The notes under the pieces are model-generated. The model had not been told where the DNA came from. It saw only the letters and a program-made list of their open reading frames with translations, and did no database searches. Shown here one piece after another: positions 26,009 through 35,233 of a stretch of 64,000 nt of DNA. This DNA is from an uncultured Porphyromonadaceae bacterium (GTDB lineage Bacteria > Bacteroidota > Bacteroidia > Bacteroidales > Muribaculaceae), in NCBI GenBank assembly GCA_947175425.1, contig CAMWMR010000015.1, forward strand, positions 1 to 64,000, written 5' to 3'. Position numbers and translations under genes: made by a program. Positions within the stretch are counted from its first letter, which is position 1. Each line of letters opens with the position of its first letter.

Positions 26009-26812
26009 TTATTTGTAGACAGATTTTAAATATCGCATCTGCTCCACAATTTCCTTTGCTTCTGCGTTTTTGCATATTACGCAAGCGTTTTCATCCAATA
26101 AATAAACAATGGGATAGGAATCGAATATGTACAACTCGTCTTCGTCTATGGCTCCGTTGTCGGTTGCACACAGCCAGCCTGCCGGAAGCCACGACGATGC
26201 TTCTCTCCAGTTATCGGCGGCATCGGGACACACGGCTACAACCTGCACTGTACCCTCGTTCACACACGCCGAAAGTTCCGGTATGCCGTTCAGTCTGGCG
26301 GCTACTTCACGGCAGTGGTCGCAGTCGGGATCGTAGAAAAACAGAAGCGTGGGTTTGTCAACCGTTTCGGACAGCAACCGTGAAGTGCCGTCGGAAAATT
26401 CAAGAGGAAAATCGGCTGCGCGTGTTCCCGGAGCGTTCTTTGCCGTTACTTCCAGCAGCCACTGCAGGCGCGTGCTGTCGGGATATGCGCGGGTATCGAG
26501 CATTGCTCGCAAAAAACGGACATAAAGTTCCTCGGAACGCAGCGGGCCCGAGGAATACAAGACGTTTTCCAAAGCCTGCGAGAAAGCCAGTGCTGTTTCG
26601 GGGCGTGCCGTCGCAGCTGTTGCAAGCTCTTTCACGGCAATGGTATCGGGATTTCCACAATTACCAAGCCAGTCGCTCACTACTGCCGTCATATAATCCG
26701 CATCGACGGCCGAAGGACTGCTGAAATCGACTGCAGGTTTTTCCGTTCCGGCAAAGGAGAAAAAAGCGGCTGCCCTTACAGCAGCCGCAAGTGTAATAAT
26801 ATTTTTTTTCAT
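26009..26812 (-). CDS. Thioredoxin-like exported protein (DUF5106-like)
   Basis: 267 aa with an N-terminal signal-like segment, a helical domain (residues ~35-125) and a C-terminal thioredoxin fold with CxxC at C164-C167 (YDPDCDHCREV) and a cis-Pro segment SYPIVYLLDE. This layout is that of Bacteroidales DUF5106/TlpA-like periplasmic thiol-disulfide proteins. The signal segment AAAVRAAAFF carries an Arg in its hydrophobic core; that stretch encodes a perfect intrinsic terminator (26760-26788). The gene begins 16 nt after nadB. Confidence 0.75.
   Translation of the reverse strand: MKKNIITLAAAVRAAAFFSFAGTEKPAVDFSSPSAVDADYMTAVVSDWLGNCGNPDTIAVKELATAATARPETALAFSQALENVLYSSGPLRSEELYVRFLRAMLDTRAYPDSTRLQWLLEVTAKNAPGTRAADFPLEFSDGTSRLLSETVDKPTLLFFYDPDCDHCREVAARLNGIPELSACVNEGTVQVVAVCPDAADNWREASSWLPAGWLCATDNGAIDEDELYIFDSYPIVYLLDENACVICKNAEAKEIVEQMRYLKSVYK
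26760..26788 (-). terminator. Intrinsic terminator inside the 5' end of a coding region
   Basis: On the coding (minus) strand GCGGCTGC and GCAGCCGC form an 8-bp GC-only stem with a 7-nt loop, followed by six T. It spans codons 9-18 of the gene starting at 26812 and lies 41-69 nt beyond the nadB stop, so it may terminate nadB mRNA and attenuate the downstream gene. Confidence 0.7.
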
Positions 26813-26828
26813 AGAGAACCGGTAGCTG

Positions 26829-28427
26829 CTATTTGGCGTCGGCATCGGCATTTTTATGCCCTTGCGGAAGATAATCGAGCGAATAGTGGAGGCCGCGCGA
26901 TTCATGGCGTTCTTTTGCCTGCCGCATAATAAGATAGCCCACATTAATAATATTGCGCAGCTCACAAATTTCGCGACTTGCCTTGGAGCATTTGAAAAGG
27001 CGTTCGGTTTCCTCGTAAAGAATATCGAGACGGTTCCATGCGCGGTTCAGACGCAGATTGCTTCGCACAATACCAACATAGGTGCCCATAATCTGGTTTA
27101 CTTCTCGTATACTCTGCGTAATAAGCACCATTTCCTCGTTGTGTCGAGTGCCTTCGTCGTTCCATTGGGGAACGTCCTTGCGGAAACTTATATGGCCAAC
27201 AGCTTCTACTGCGTGGCGTGCCGCAGCATCGGCATATACAACAGCCTCTATCAACGAGTTGGACGCTAGGCGGTTGCCGCCGTGAAGTCCGGTGCAAGAG
27301 CATTCGCCAAGTGCATAGAGGTGCTTTATGCTCGATTCACCGTTGAGGTCCACTTTTATACCTCCGCAAAGGTAATGCGCTGCCGGCGCAACGGGAATAT
27401 AGTCCTTGGTTATATCTATTCCGAGCGACAGGCACTTGGCATAGATATTGGGGAAATGCTTCTTTGTTTCCTCGGGGTCCTTGTGGGTGACATCAAGGAA
27501 AACGTGGTCGTCGCCGTGGAGTTTCATCTCCGAGTCGATTGCACGAGCCACAATATCGCGGGGAGCGAGCGACAGACGCGGGTCATATTTATGCATGAAT
27601 TCCTCGCCGCGCAGATTACGCAGTACGGCACCGTAGCCGCGCATGGCCTCGGTTATAAGGAACGAGGGGCGGTCGCCGGGATGAAACAGCGCTGTGGGAT
27701 GAAACTGGATGAATTCCATATCGGCTACGGTTCCTTTTGCACGGTATACCATTGCAATGCCGTCGCCTGTTGCTACAAGCGGATTTGTGGTTGTGCGGTA
27801 CACGGCACCGCATCCTCCCGTTGCCATAACGGTAACCTTGGAAAGGAAGGTGTCCACATTTCCGGTTGCAATATCCAGCACGTAAGCGCCGTAGCAAGTA
27901 ATATCGGGAGTACGGCGGGTTACAATACGTCCCAAATGGTGCTGTGTAATTATTTCTATTGCAAAATGATTTTCGAATATATCGATATTGGGATTCTCTC
28001 GAACGGCGCGGTTAAGGCTTTCCTGAATTTCGAAACCGGTGTTATCGGCATGGTGGAGGATTCGGAACTCGCTGTGTCCGCCTTCGCGGTGAAGGTCGAA
28101 AGTACCGTCGTCCTTTTTGTCGAAATCCACGCCCCAGCCAATTAGCTCGCGGATTTGTTCGGGAGCATTGCGCACCACCATTTCCACTGCGGCGGGGTCG
28201 CTGAGCCAGTCGCCGGCCACCATCGTATCGTGAATATGTTTTTCAAAATCGTCGACCTGCATATCGGTAACCGATGCCACACCGCCCTGGGCAAGAGCTG
28301 TATTGGCCTCGTCGAGTGTGGTTTTGCACACCAGAGCCACTTTTGCCCCGGTGCGTGCAACCTTGAGGGCGAAGCTCATTCCGGCAATGCCGGAACCTAT
28401 TACAAGGAAATCGTATTGGTAAGTCAT
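26829..28427 (-). CDS. nadB: L-aspartate oxidase
   Basis: 532-aa FAD enzyme that oxidises L-aspartate to iminoaspartate, first step of de novo NAD synthesis. FAD-binding GSGIAGMSFALKVA is at the N-terminus; ALAQGGVA, EFIQFHPTAL, TEAMRGYGAVLRN, APAAHYLCGGIKVDLNG and LYALGECSCTGLHGGNRLASNSL are family landmarks. The C-terminal helical domain is complete. ATG 28427 is chosen over an in-frame TTG two codons upstream. nadA and nadC are not adjacent. Confidence 0.96.
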   Translation of the reverse strand: MTYQYDFLVIGSGIAGMSFALKVARTGAKVALVCKTTLDEANTALAQGGVASVTDMQVDDFEKHIHDTMVAGDWLSDPAAVEMVVRNAPEQIRELIGWGVDFDKKDDGTFDLHREGGHSEFRILHHADNTGFEIQESLNRAVRENPNIDIFENHFAIEIITQHHLGRIVTRRTPDITCYGAYVLDIATGNVDTFLSKVTVMATGGCGAVYRTTTNPLVATGDGIAMVYRAKGTVADMEFIQFHPTALFHPGDRPSFLITEAMRGYGAVLRNLRGEEFMHKYDPRLSLAPRDIVARAIDSEMKLHGDDHVFLDVTHKDPEETKKHFPNIYAKCLSLGIDITKDYIPVAPAAHYLCGGIKVDLNGESSIKHLYALGECSCTGLHGGNRLASNSLIEAVVYADAAARHAVEAVGHISFRKDVPQWNDEGTRHNEEMVLITQSIREVNQIMGTYVGIVRSNLRLNRAWNRLDILYEETERLFKCSKASREICELRNIINVGYLIMRQAKERHESRGLHYSLDYLPQGHKNADADAK

Positions 28428-28450
28428 GTCCAATAGTTTTAAGTCACTCG

Positions 28451-28458
28451 CAAAGTTA
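28451..28458 (-). promoter_or_regulatory. -7 box upstream of nadB
   Basis: TAACTTTG followed by C on the minus strand, 23 nt before the nadB start; no clear -33 element. Confidence 0.55.
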
Positions 28459-28576
28459 ATTATTTATGTTCACATATTGCACGCTTTCAAAAAATAATTG
28501 GAATATTGCTGCGGTTTTGGCGTTTTCGGGAGCTTCCACACAATAAACGGGCGCAAAAACAGTTTATATATAGATT

Positions 28577-29959
28577 ATGAACAAAGCAAATTCCTCAAAC
28601 ATCAACATGCTTTCGGGCCCGCTTTTCGGCCCGATGATTGCCTTTGCCATGCCGCTGATTGCAAGCGGCGTGCTGCAACAGTCGTTCAACTCGGTTGATA
28701 TTGCCATTGCCGGACGCTTTGCCGGGCATAACGCACTGGCGGCGGTTGGCAGCAACGGCCCGGTAATAGGACTGCTCATTAACATGTTCATGGGTCTTGC
28801 CGTCGGCACAAATGTGGTTATAGCCAATTACATAGGCCAGCGCAACCGACGCGGAACAGGCACTGCAGCCGGAGCGTCGGTATTTCTCGGCGCTGTGTGC
28901 GGACTTGTTCTGCTGTGCATTACCCAGCTGCTTGCACGCCCGCTGCTCACCGCCTTGGGAACGCCGGACGAGGTACTGGACGATGCCGTGAGCTATCTGC
29001 GCATCTATGCGCTTGGAATGCCGTTCATGCTTGTCTACAACTTCGGTGCGGCCATTCTGCGCTCTTACGGCGATACGCGGCGCCCGTTCTACAGCCTTGT
29101 CATAAGCGGTTTCATAAATCTGTTTTTGAACATTCTGTTTGTGATAGGCCTCGACATGGGTGTGCAGGGCGTGGCATGGGGTACGGTTTTTGCCAATCTT
29201 GCCAACTCGGTATATATTATATATGTGCTTCTGCGCGAAAAGGGCGATGCGCATCTCGATACGTCCACAATCCGCCCCAACCGCGAAGAACTTGCAAAAA
29301 TAGCGCGAATTGGCATTCCGGCAGGACTGCAGAGTACCGTTTTCTCTATAAGCAACGTGTTCATTCTGTCGTCTATCAACAGCTTCGGCGCTTTGGCGGC
29401 GGCAGGCTCGGCGGCGGCTATAAACTTTGAGCTTTATTCCTATTTTATTATTGTTGCTTTCGTGCAGACCGCCGTGGCATTCACAAGCCAGAACTACGGC
29501 GCGGGCAATTACGACCGTTGCCGCCGCGTTTTCCGCATCAGTCTTGCGCTGGCGGTGGTCACGGCCATTGTTTTCTCGGCCATAGTGGCGTGGCAGGACA
29601 AGTTTTTCATTGGCATATTCGTTTCCGAGCCTACCGTGACACAATTTGCCGCCGTACGCATAAGCACCGTGCTGCTGTTCCAGTGCATAGCCTGCTATTA
29701 TGAGGTTACAGGCGCATGTATGCGAGGCATGGGACACTCGCTTGCACCGGCGCTTATTGTGGTGTTCGGCACTTGCGTGCTCAGGCTGGTGTGGGTGGGT
29801 TTCTTCCCTGCCGGAGCAAGCTTTGCGCAACTGCTTGCCGTGTACCCCATTTCGTGGACGCTCACCGACATTGCCATATTCATCGCTTTCCGACGCATAT
29901 TGGCACGCCTTCCGCAAAAGCAGCCCGTGCCGGTGCCTGAAAACGCGTTTTGCGAGTAA
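28577..29959 (+). CDS. MATE family multidrug exporter
   Basis: 460-aa integral membrane protein with about 12 helices in two similar halves. The N-terminal half has the pattern PLIASGVLQQSFNSVDIAIAGRFAGHNALAAVG and VGTNVVIANYIGQRNRRGT; the second half begins at IGIPAGLQSTVFSISNVF and includes VAFTSQNYGAGNYDRCRRVFR. MATE proteins export cationic drugs or metabolites using Na+ or H+ gradients. The substrate is unknown. It is divergent from nadB with a 149-bp intergenic region. Confidence 0.92.
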   Translation: MNKANSSNINMLSGPLFGPMIAFAMPLIASGVLQQSFNSVDIAIAGRFAGHNALAAVGSNGPVIGLLINMFMGLAVGTNVVIANYIGQRNRRGTGTAAGASVFLGAVCGLVLLCITQLLARPLLTALGTPDEVLDDAVSYLRIYALGMPFMLVYNFGAAILRSYGDTRRPFYSLVISGFINLFLNILFVIGLDMGVQGVAWGTVFANLANSVYIIYVLLREKGDAHLDTSTIRPNREELAKIARIGIPAGLQSTVFSISNVFILSSINSFGALAAAGSAAAINFELYSYFIIVAFVQTAVAFTSQNYGAGNYDRCRRVFRISLALAVVTAIVFSAIVAWQDKFFIGIFVSEPTVTQFAAVRISTVLLFQCIACYYEVTGACMRGMGHSLAPALIVVFGTCVLRLVWVGFFPAGASFAQLLAVYPISWTLTDIAIFIAFRRILARLPQKQPVPVPENAFCE

Positions 29960-29979
29960 AATATTTTTCATTAATTTTG
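29949..29979 (+). promoter_or_regulatory. Promoter of the SufT-like / lpxH pair
   Basis: TTTG (29949-29952), a 19-bp spacer, TAATTTTG (29972-29979). It overlaps the last codons of the MATE gene and lies only 6 nt before the ATG at 29986, so the mRNA is nearly leaderless. Confidence 0.65.
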
Positions 29980-29985
29980 CCGATT

Positions 29986-30306
29986 ATGACAGCACAGGAA
30001 CGTATTGACATAGAAGAAAAGGTTGTGGCGATGCTCCGCACCGTCTACGACCCCGAAATTCCCGTGGACATCTACAGCCTCGGACTGGTGTATAAAATCG
30101 ACCTCGCCGACGACGGCAAACTCACCGTCGACATGACTCTTACCGCCCCCAACTGCCCCATGGCCGATTTCATTCTTGAAGACGTGCGCATGAAACTGGA
30201 GAGCATCGAGGGCGTCAGCTCCGTTACCGTAAACATTGTGTTCGAGCCCGAGTGGAACAAGGACATGATGAGCGAGGAAGCAAAACTGGAACTGGGATTC
30301 CTTTAA
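29986..30306 (+). CDS. SufT/MIP18-like (DUF59) metal-sulfur assembly factor
   Basis: 106 aa of the DUF59 family, which helps Fe-S cluster maturation. Landmarks are VYDPEIPVDIYSLGLVYKI, MTLTAPNCPMADFI (with the conserved Cys) and the C-terminal VFEPEWNKDMMSEEAKLELGFL. The SUF operon itself is not in the window. The stop is 14 nt before lpxH, which is likely cotranscribed. Confidence 0.9.
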   Translation: MTAQERIDIEEKVVAMLRTVYDPEIPVDIYSLGLVYKIDLADDGKLTVDMTLTAPNCPMADFILEDVRMKLESIEGVSSVTVNIVFEPEWNKDMMSEEAKLELGFL

Positions 30307-30320
30307 AAGCCGGGCATAAG

Positions 30321-31070
30321 GTGGCGGTATATTTTCTGAGCGACGTACATTTGGGCGCATCCTATATAGGAGATTCTCGCGCCCACGAAGAACGTGTGTG
30401 CTCGTTTTTACGCTCCATCGAAAAAGATGCTTCGGAATTATATCTTCTGGGCGATATTCTCGATTACTGGTTCGAGTACCGCACGGCAGTGCCTCGCGGT
30501 TACATTCGCTTCTTCGGACAGCTCGCCCGAATGGCCGATGCCGGCGTGCGCATTGTGTGGTTCACCGGCAATCACGATATCTGGATGTTCGACTATCTCC
30601 GCAACGAGATTGGCATAGAAGTTATTGACGCGCCGCTCGACGGCATGAGGCGCAAAATCGACGGCATCGACTTTTATCTTGCACACGGCGATACTTTCGG
30701 GCCGCAGCCCCGCAGCTACATGTTCCTGCGCCGGCTGTTCCGCAACCGCTTGTGCCAGCGCTTGTATGCCGCCATACATCCGCGGTGGAGCATAGCCTTT
30801 GCCCACGGTTGGAGCTCCCACAGCCGAAAAGGCGCCGGAACATTGCCGCAGGGCGCCGATGAAAAGGCTATGAAAAACGCAATTTCCCATGCCTTGAAAA
30901 CAGCCCAAGCCGAGCCGCAACTACGGTACATAATTATCGGACATCTGCACTCGGCGCTGTTCGAGCCGTTGCCTCACACCGGCTGCACTTTTGTTGTGCT
31001 GGGCGACTGGCTCAAGGGCGGCTCCTACGCCGTGCTCGACAATGGCGAGCTGCAACTGCGCACATTCTGA
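30321..31070 (+). CDS. lpxH: UDP-2,3-diacylglucosamine diphosphatase (LpxH-type)
   Basis: 249-aa metallophosphoesterase that releases lipid X from UDP-2,3-diacyl-GlcN in lipid A synthesis at the inner membrane. The dinuclear-metal motifs are D8-x-H10 in SDVHLG, GDILDYW (D45), GNHD (84-86) and GHLHSA near the C-terminus, with a His between. The best start is GTG 30321 (MAVYFLSDVHLG); no ATG is near, and an in-frame ATG far upstream lies inside the previous gene. Confidence 0.92.
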   Translation: MAVYFLSDVHLGASYIGDSRAHEERVCSFLRSIEKDASELYLLGDILDYWFEYRTAVPRGYIRFFGQLARMADAGVRIVWFTGNHDIWMFDYLRNEIGIEVIDAPLDGMRRKIDGIDFYLAHGDTFGPQPRSYMFLRRLFRNRLCQRLYAAIHPRWSIAFAHGWSSHSRKGAGTLPQGADEKAMKNAISHALKTAQAEPQLRYIIIGHLHSALFEPLPHTGCTFVVLGDWLKGGSYAVLDNGELQLRTF

Positions 31071-31151
31071 ACGCGTTTTACAAATTATTTTGCGTCCGTT
31101 TGTAATAAAACGGTTTTTGTTGCGTCTAACAGGTAAATCAAAATCAATCAT

Positions 31152-32108
31152 ATGGAACATATTCTTACTGCCGAACACATCACCAAGGACTATTCCAATC
31201 ATCGTGCCCTTGACGATGTTAGCATTGCCGTTCCTCGCGGAAAAGTCTACGGTCTTTTAGGCCCCAACGGCGCCGGCAAAACCACTTTGATACGCATTAT
31301 AAACCACATAACCGCTCCCGACGGCGGCGTGGTTACTTTCAACGGTCACCAATTGTGCGCCGACGATGTTGTGAACATAGGCTATCTGCCCGAGGAACGC
31401 GGCCTTTACAAAAAAATGAAGGTTGGCGAACAGGCTATTTTCTTTGCGCGCCTCAAAGGCATGAGCCGGCGCGAGGCCGAAGGCGCTCTCCGCGAATGGT
31501 TCGACCGCCTCGAAATAAGCCAATGGTGGAACAAAAAAGTGGAAGAACTCTCCAAAGGCATGGCGCAGAAAGTGCAGTTCATCGTTACGGTGCTTCACAA
31601 ACCGTCGCTGCTGATATTCGACGAGCCTTTCTCGGGTTTCGACCCTATAAACGCCGGCATTCTCAAACGCGAGATTCTTTCGCTCCGCGACCAGGGAGCT
31701 ACCGTAATTTTCTCCACACACAACATGGCCAGCGTTGAGGAGCTTTGCGACGACATTTCACTTATCAACCGCTCACGCAACATACTCAGCGGCTCGGTGC
31801 GCGAAATCCGCGAGCGTTTTGCCACTAACCAATACAGCATTTCTTTTGTTGGCAACCCCGCTCCGCTTGTCGAGAAATTCGCCGGACGCCTCCAACTCGG
31901 CGGACTGGACAACGACGGCTTTGCAACCGCTACCGTATGCCTCGACTCTGCCGCCGACGTGCGTCCGTTCCTCGGAGCGGCAAACGAGGCCGTTGCCATA
32001 AATTCATTCAAACGCGAACTGCCGTCGATGGATCAAATTTTTGTTTCGGCGGTAGAAGAGTATAACCGCGCGGCCGACAACGCCGCCCAAATCGTTACCG
32101 AAGCATGA
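31152..32108 (+). CDS. ABC transporter ATP-binding protein (NatA-like)
   Basis: 318-aa ATPase. Walker A GPNGAGKTT, a YLPEERGLY Q-loop region, a divergent signature LSKGMAQKV, Walker B LLIFDEPFSGFDP and the H-loop STHNM are intact. The last ~90 residues form a C-terminal extension typical of the NatA/DRA group. It overlaps its permease by 4 bp (ATGA). Together they form an ABC-2-type exporter; natA/natB in Bacillus exports Na+, but the substrate here is unknown. Confidence 0.9.
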   Translation: MEHILTAEHITKDYSNHRALDDVSIAVPRGKVYGLLGPNGAGKTTLIRIINHITAPDGGVVTFNGHQLCADDVVNIGYLPEERGLYKKMKVGEQAIFFARLKGMSRREAEGALREWFDRLEISQWWNKKVEELSKGMAQKVQFIVTVLHKPSLLIFDEPFSGFDPINAGILKREILSLRDQGATVIFSTHNMASVEELCDDISLINRSRNILSGSVREIRERFATNQYSISFVGNPAPLVEKFAGRLQLGGLDNDGFATATVCLDSAADVRPFLGAANEAVAINSFKRELPSMDQIFVSAVEEYNRAADNAAQIVTEA

Positions 32109-33367
32109 AAAACGCACTTGGCTTAGTAATTTCCCGCGAATATCTTGAAAGAGTAAAACGCAAAAGTTTCATAATAAGCACGCTGCTTGTACCCTTGTTC
32201 ATGGTGATTATTATGGTTGCCCCGGCTGTGCTCATGCTCATGAGCGAACCGGAAAACAAGGTTATTGCAGTTATCGACGATACCGGAGTGGTGGCGCCGC
32301 GCCTCCACGGCGAGGGCGAAGTACAGTTCGTAAATGCCGGCGAACCGCTTGACAGCGCCCGCAACAACGCCGACTACAGCGCCATTCTCGTTATCGGCGA
32401 AAAAGCTATCGAACGCCCCGACGCAAACATCACCCTCTACTCCCACGGCTCGCTGACACTCATATCCAGCTCCTATATTTCGGGGCAGATAAGCAAAGCT
32501 ATCGAGGACGTGCGCCTCAAGGCATATAACATCGAAAACCTCCGCACAATCATGGAAGAGGTGAAGGTGGATATGTCGCTTCCCGTAATAGACATCGACA
32601 AATCGGAAGACACCGCAACATCGGCAGGACTCAGCTACGCTCTTGCCCTCGGCACCGACATGATTCTGTACATGTTCATCCTCATCTACGGCCAAATGGT
32701 CATGACATCCATTATCGAGGAAAAAAGCAACCGCGTGCTCGAACTGGTGGTATCGTCGGTTAAGCCCACACAGCTTATGCTCGGCAAAATACTCGGCATA
32801 GGCCTTGTTGCAATAACACAGATACTCATTTGGGGAGCTGTGCTTGCGGCATGCTCGGCATGGCTTGTGCCTTTTGTGGCCAATATGCCCGAGGCCGCCG
32901 AAGAAGCCGAAATAGCAGCGGCGCTCAGCCAGCTTGGCGATGCAGGCTACATGTTCTCCATTTTTGCATGGATGATTGTATTTATAATAGGAGGTTACCT
33001 TTTCTATTCGTCCATTTTCGCCGCCATAGGTTCGGCTGTCGACAACATTCAGGATGCATCACAACTCACATCCGTTGCCACTATGCCCATTATTATAGGT
33101 GTTGTAGCATCCATGTCGGTTATCAACAATCCCAACTCTACCCTCGCCTTCTGGCTGTCGATGATTCCCTTTACCTCGCCCATGACAATGATGGCCCGCC
33201 TGCCATTCGGCGTGCCGGTGTGGGAAACGGCACTGTCGCTGATTCTGCTCTACGCCTTCACACTGTTCATGGTGTGGATATGCGCAAAAATATACCGCGT
33301 GGGCATATTCATGTACGGCAAAAAGCCCTCGGTTGCCGAAGTCATCCGCTGGGCACGCTACAAATAA
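32105..33367 (+). CDS. ABC-2 family permease (NatB-like)
   Basis: 420-aa permease: one N-terminal helix (LLVPLFMVIIMVAPAVLMLM), a ~130-residue extracytoplasmic domain, then five or six C-terminal helices. The EEKSNRVLELVVSSVKPTQLMLGKILG motif is the ABC-2/NatB cytoplasmic coupling signature. It forms a transporter with the preceding ATPase. A hairpin terminator follows. Confidence 0.9.
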   Translation: MKNALGLVISREYLERVKRKSFIISTLLVPLFMVIIMVAPAVLMLMSEPENKVIAVIDDTGVVAPRLHGEGEVQFVNAGEPLDSARNNADYSAILVIGEKAIERPDANITLYSHGSLTLISSSYISGQISKAIEDVRLKAYNIENLRTIMEEVKVDMSLPVIDIDKSEDTATSAGLSYALALGTDMILYMFILIYGQMVMTSIIEEKSNRVLELVVSSVKPTQLMLGKILGIGLVAITQILIWGAVLAACSAWLVPFVANMPEAAEEAEIAAALSQLGDAGYMFSIFAWMIVFIIGGYLFYSSIFAAIGSAVDNIQDASQLTSVATMPIIIGVVASMSVINNPNSTLAFWLSMIPFTSPMTMMARLPFGVPVWETALSLILLYAFTLFMVWICAKIYRVGIFMYGKKPSVAEVIRWARYK

Positions 33368-33375
33368 AACATCCG

Positions 33376-33413
33376 TCCGTTCCCGCCCTTGCGCGGGGAC
33401 GGCGCGGCTTTTA
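33376..33413 (+). terminator. Hairpin terminator after the ABC exporter
   Basis: CCGTTCCCGC (33377-33386) pairs with GCGGGGACGG (33393-33402) with one wobble pair; a short T run comes 6 nt later. A second inverted repeat, TACCAAC / GTTGGTA at 33413-33441 with T and A tracts inside, follows at once. Confidence 0.65.
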
Positions 33414-33548
33414 CCAACCTTTTTTCAATAAAAACGTTGGTACAAATGACACTCAAAGAAAAGTTGCATGATACGTACCACAGGCACTTTTCTCTCCTCC
33501 CTTGTGCAGGTTTGCATTTTTTAATATATCTATGTTAAATAATTTTTG

Positions 33549-33556
33549 TAACTTTG
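33549..33556 (+). promoter_or_regulatory. -7 box upstream of rpoD
   Basis: TAACTTTG followed by C, 38 nt before the rpoD ATG. No TTTG sits at the expected -33 spacing; the upstream DNA is AT-rich. Confidence 0.55.
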
Positions 33557-33593
33557 CACGCTAATTGCAACCAAACGGTACTAAACAAGCAAT

Positions 33594-34454
33594 ATGAGAC
33601 AACTAAAAATCACCAAGTCAATTACTAACCGCGAAAGCGCATCGCTCGACAAATATCTTCAGGAAATAGGCCGCGAAGAGCTTATATCCGTGGAGGAGGA
33701 AGTAGAGCTTGCCCAGCGTATTCGCCAAGGCGATGAGGCAGCTCTGGAAAAACTAACCAGAGCGAATCTTCGTTTCGTGGTTTCAGTTGCTAAACAATAT
33801 CAGAATCAGGGACTTTCGTTGCCCGACCTTATTAACGAAGGCAATGTGGGCCTTATTAAAGCAGCCCGCAAATTCGACGAAACCCGCGGTTTCAAATTCA
33901 TTTCCTACGCTGTGTGGTGGATTCGCCAGAGCATTCTGCAGGCACTTGCCGAGCAGAGCCGTATTGTGCGTCTGCCCCTCAACCAGGTAGGTTCCCTCAA
34001 CAAAATTGGCAAAGCGCTTTCCAAGTTCGAGCAGGAAAACGAACGCCGTCCCTCTCCCGAGGAACTTGCCGAGAGCCTCAACGTGCCTGTTGACAAAATT
34101 GCCGATACCCTCAAGGTTTCAGGCCGTCACATATCGGTTGACGCTCCCTTTGTGGAAGGCGAGGACAACAGCCTGCTCGACGTGCTCACCAACGACGACA
34201 GCCCCATGGCCGACGCCGCTCTCAATCAGGAATCGCTTTCCAACGAAGTGGACCGCGCCCTGCGCCAGCTTCACGAACGCGAACGCGAAATCCTCAAAAT
34301 GTTCTTCGGCATAGGCTGCCAGGAAATGACCCTCGAGGAAATCGGCGCCAAATTCGACCTCACTCGCGAACGTGTGCGTCAGATTAAGGAAAAGGCTATC
34401 CGCCGCCTCAAAGGACAAAAGAGCCGTCTGCTCAAAAGCTATCTCGGAACATAA
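33594..34454 (+). CDS. rpoD: RNA polymerase primary sigma factor
   Basis: 286-aa sigma-70 group protein. Region 1.2 ([26 protein letters not shown]), region 2 with the -10-reading helix ([21 protein letters not shown]), region 3 and region 4 ([30 protein letters not shown]) are complete. Region 1.1 and the large non-conserved insert of E. coli RpoD are absent, the hallmark of the Bacteroidota housekeeping sigma that reads TTTG / TAnnTTTG promoters. A strong terminator follows; the gene is monocistronic. Confidence 0.96.
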   Translation: MRQLKITKSITNRESASLDKYLQEIGREELISVEEEVELAQRIRQGDEAALEKLTRANLRFVVSVAKQYQNQGLSLPDLINEGNVGLIKAARKFDETRGFKFISYAVWWIRQSILQALAEQSRIVRLPLNQVGSLNKIGKALSKFEQENERRPSPEELAESLNVPVDKIADTLKVSGRHISVDAPFVEGEDNSLLDVLTNDDSPMADAALNQESLSNEVDRALRQLHEREREILKMFFGIGCQEMTLEEIGAKFDLTRERVRQIKEKAIRRLKGQKSRLLKSYLGT

Positions 34455-34479
34455 GGTTCTCTACAAATATAGTTTTGCA

Positions 34480-34517
34480 AAAATCCGCATTCCGCAAGGA
34501 TGCGGATTTTTCTTTTT
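34480..34517 (+). terminator. Intrinsic terminator of rpoD
   Basis: AAAATCCGCAT (34480-34490) pairs with ATGCGGATTTT (34500-34510), followed by TCTTTTT. Confidence 0.9.
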
Positions 34518-34539
34518 GCCCGGGTCCCTCCGCAAACCG

Positions 34540-34573
34540 CAAAAAAGCCGCTCCTCCGCGTGGAGGAACGGCA
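34540..34573 (-). terminator. Intrinsic terminator of efp
   Basis: Inverted repeat GCCGCTCCTCC (34547-34557) / GGAGGAACGGC (34562-34572) with A6 on its left side, which is a T tract in the minus direction, 23 nt after the efp stop. Confidence 0.85.
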
Positions 34574-34595
34574 TTTAAAAAGCTTTACCGGTAAT

Positions 34596-35162
34596 TTATG
34601 CTTTGATACGTTCTACGTATGAACCGTTGCGGGTATCGATTTTCACCTTGTCGCCGATGTTGCAGAACAGGGGAACACGCACTTCGGCGCCGGTTTCCAC
34701 GGTTGCGGGCTTAAGGGTATTGGTGGCGGTGTCGCCTTTGATACCGGGTTCGGTGTAGGTAATTTCGAGAATTACGCTGGTGGGCATTTCACAGGTGAGA
34801 ACGGTTTCGGAAGCTGCGTGTACCATTGCTTCGCAGATATCACCGTCCTTGAGGAATTCAACACCTTCAATGCTTTCGCCGGGAACAATAATTTCTTCCC
34901 AGGTTTCGGTGTGGAGGAAGTGGTAGCCCATATCGTCCTTGTAGGAGAACTGGTAGGGGCGACGTTCAATGCGAACTTCTTCTACCTTTACACCCGAGTT
35001 CCAGGTTTTGTCGATAATGCGGCCGGTTTTTACATTGCGGAGTTTTGTGCGCACGAAAGCGGGGCCTTTACCGGGTTTTACGTGGAGGAATTCCACAATA
35101 AAGAAGTAGTTGCCGTCGATATCGAGGCACATACCGTTTTTAAAATCTGCTGTAGTTGCCAT
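34596..35162 (-). CDS. efp: Elongation factor P
   Basis: 188-aa factor that rescues ribosomes stalled at polyproline. Three beta-barrel domains are complete; domain I has the tip loop [12 protein letters not shown], where K32 aligns with the modifiable Lys34 of E. coli. The C-terminal signature [27 protein letters not shown] is clear. No epmA/epmB gene is nearby, so the modification state is unknown. It has its own promoter and terminator. Confidence 0.97.
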   Translation of the reverse strand: MATTADFKNGMCLDIDGNYFFIVEFLHVKPGKGPAFVRTKLRNVKTGRIIDKTWNSGVKVEEVRIERRPYQFSYKDDMGYHFLHTETWEEIIVPGESIEGVEFLKDGDICEAMVHAASETVLTCEMPTSVILEITYTEPGIKGDTATNTLKPATVETGAEVRVPLFCNIGDKVKIDTRNGSYVERIKA

Positions 35163-35196
35163 ATATTGGTTTGGAAATAATGTTTCTTTGGAGGCA

Positions 35197-35228
35197 CAAA
35201 ATTAATAAATTCCACGCAAATAAACAAA
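35197..35228 (-). promoter_or_regulatory. Promoter of efp
   Basis: Minus strand: TTTG (35228-35225), a 20-bp spacer, TAATTTTG (35204-35197), starting just after the mfd stop. Confidence 0.75.
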
Positions 35229-35233
35229 TAAAG

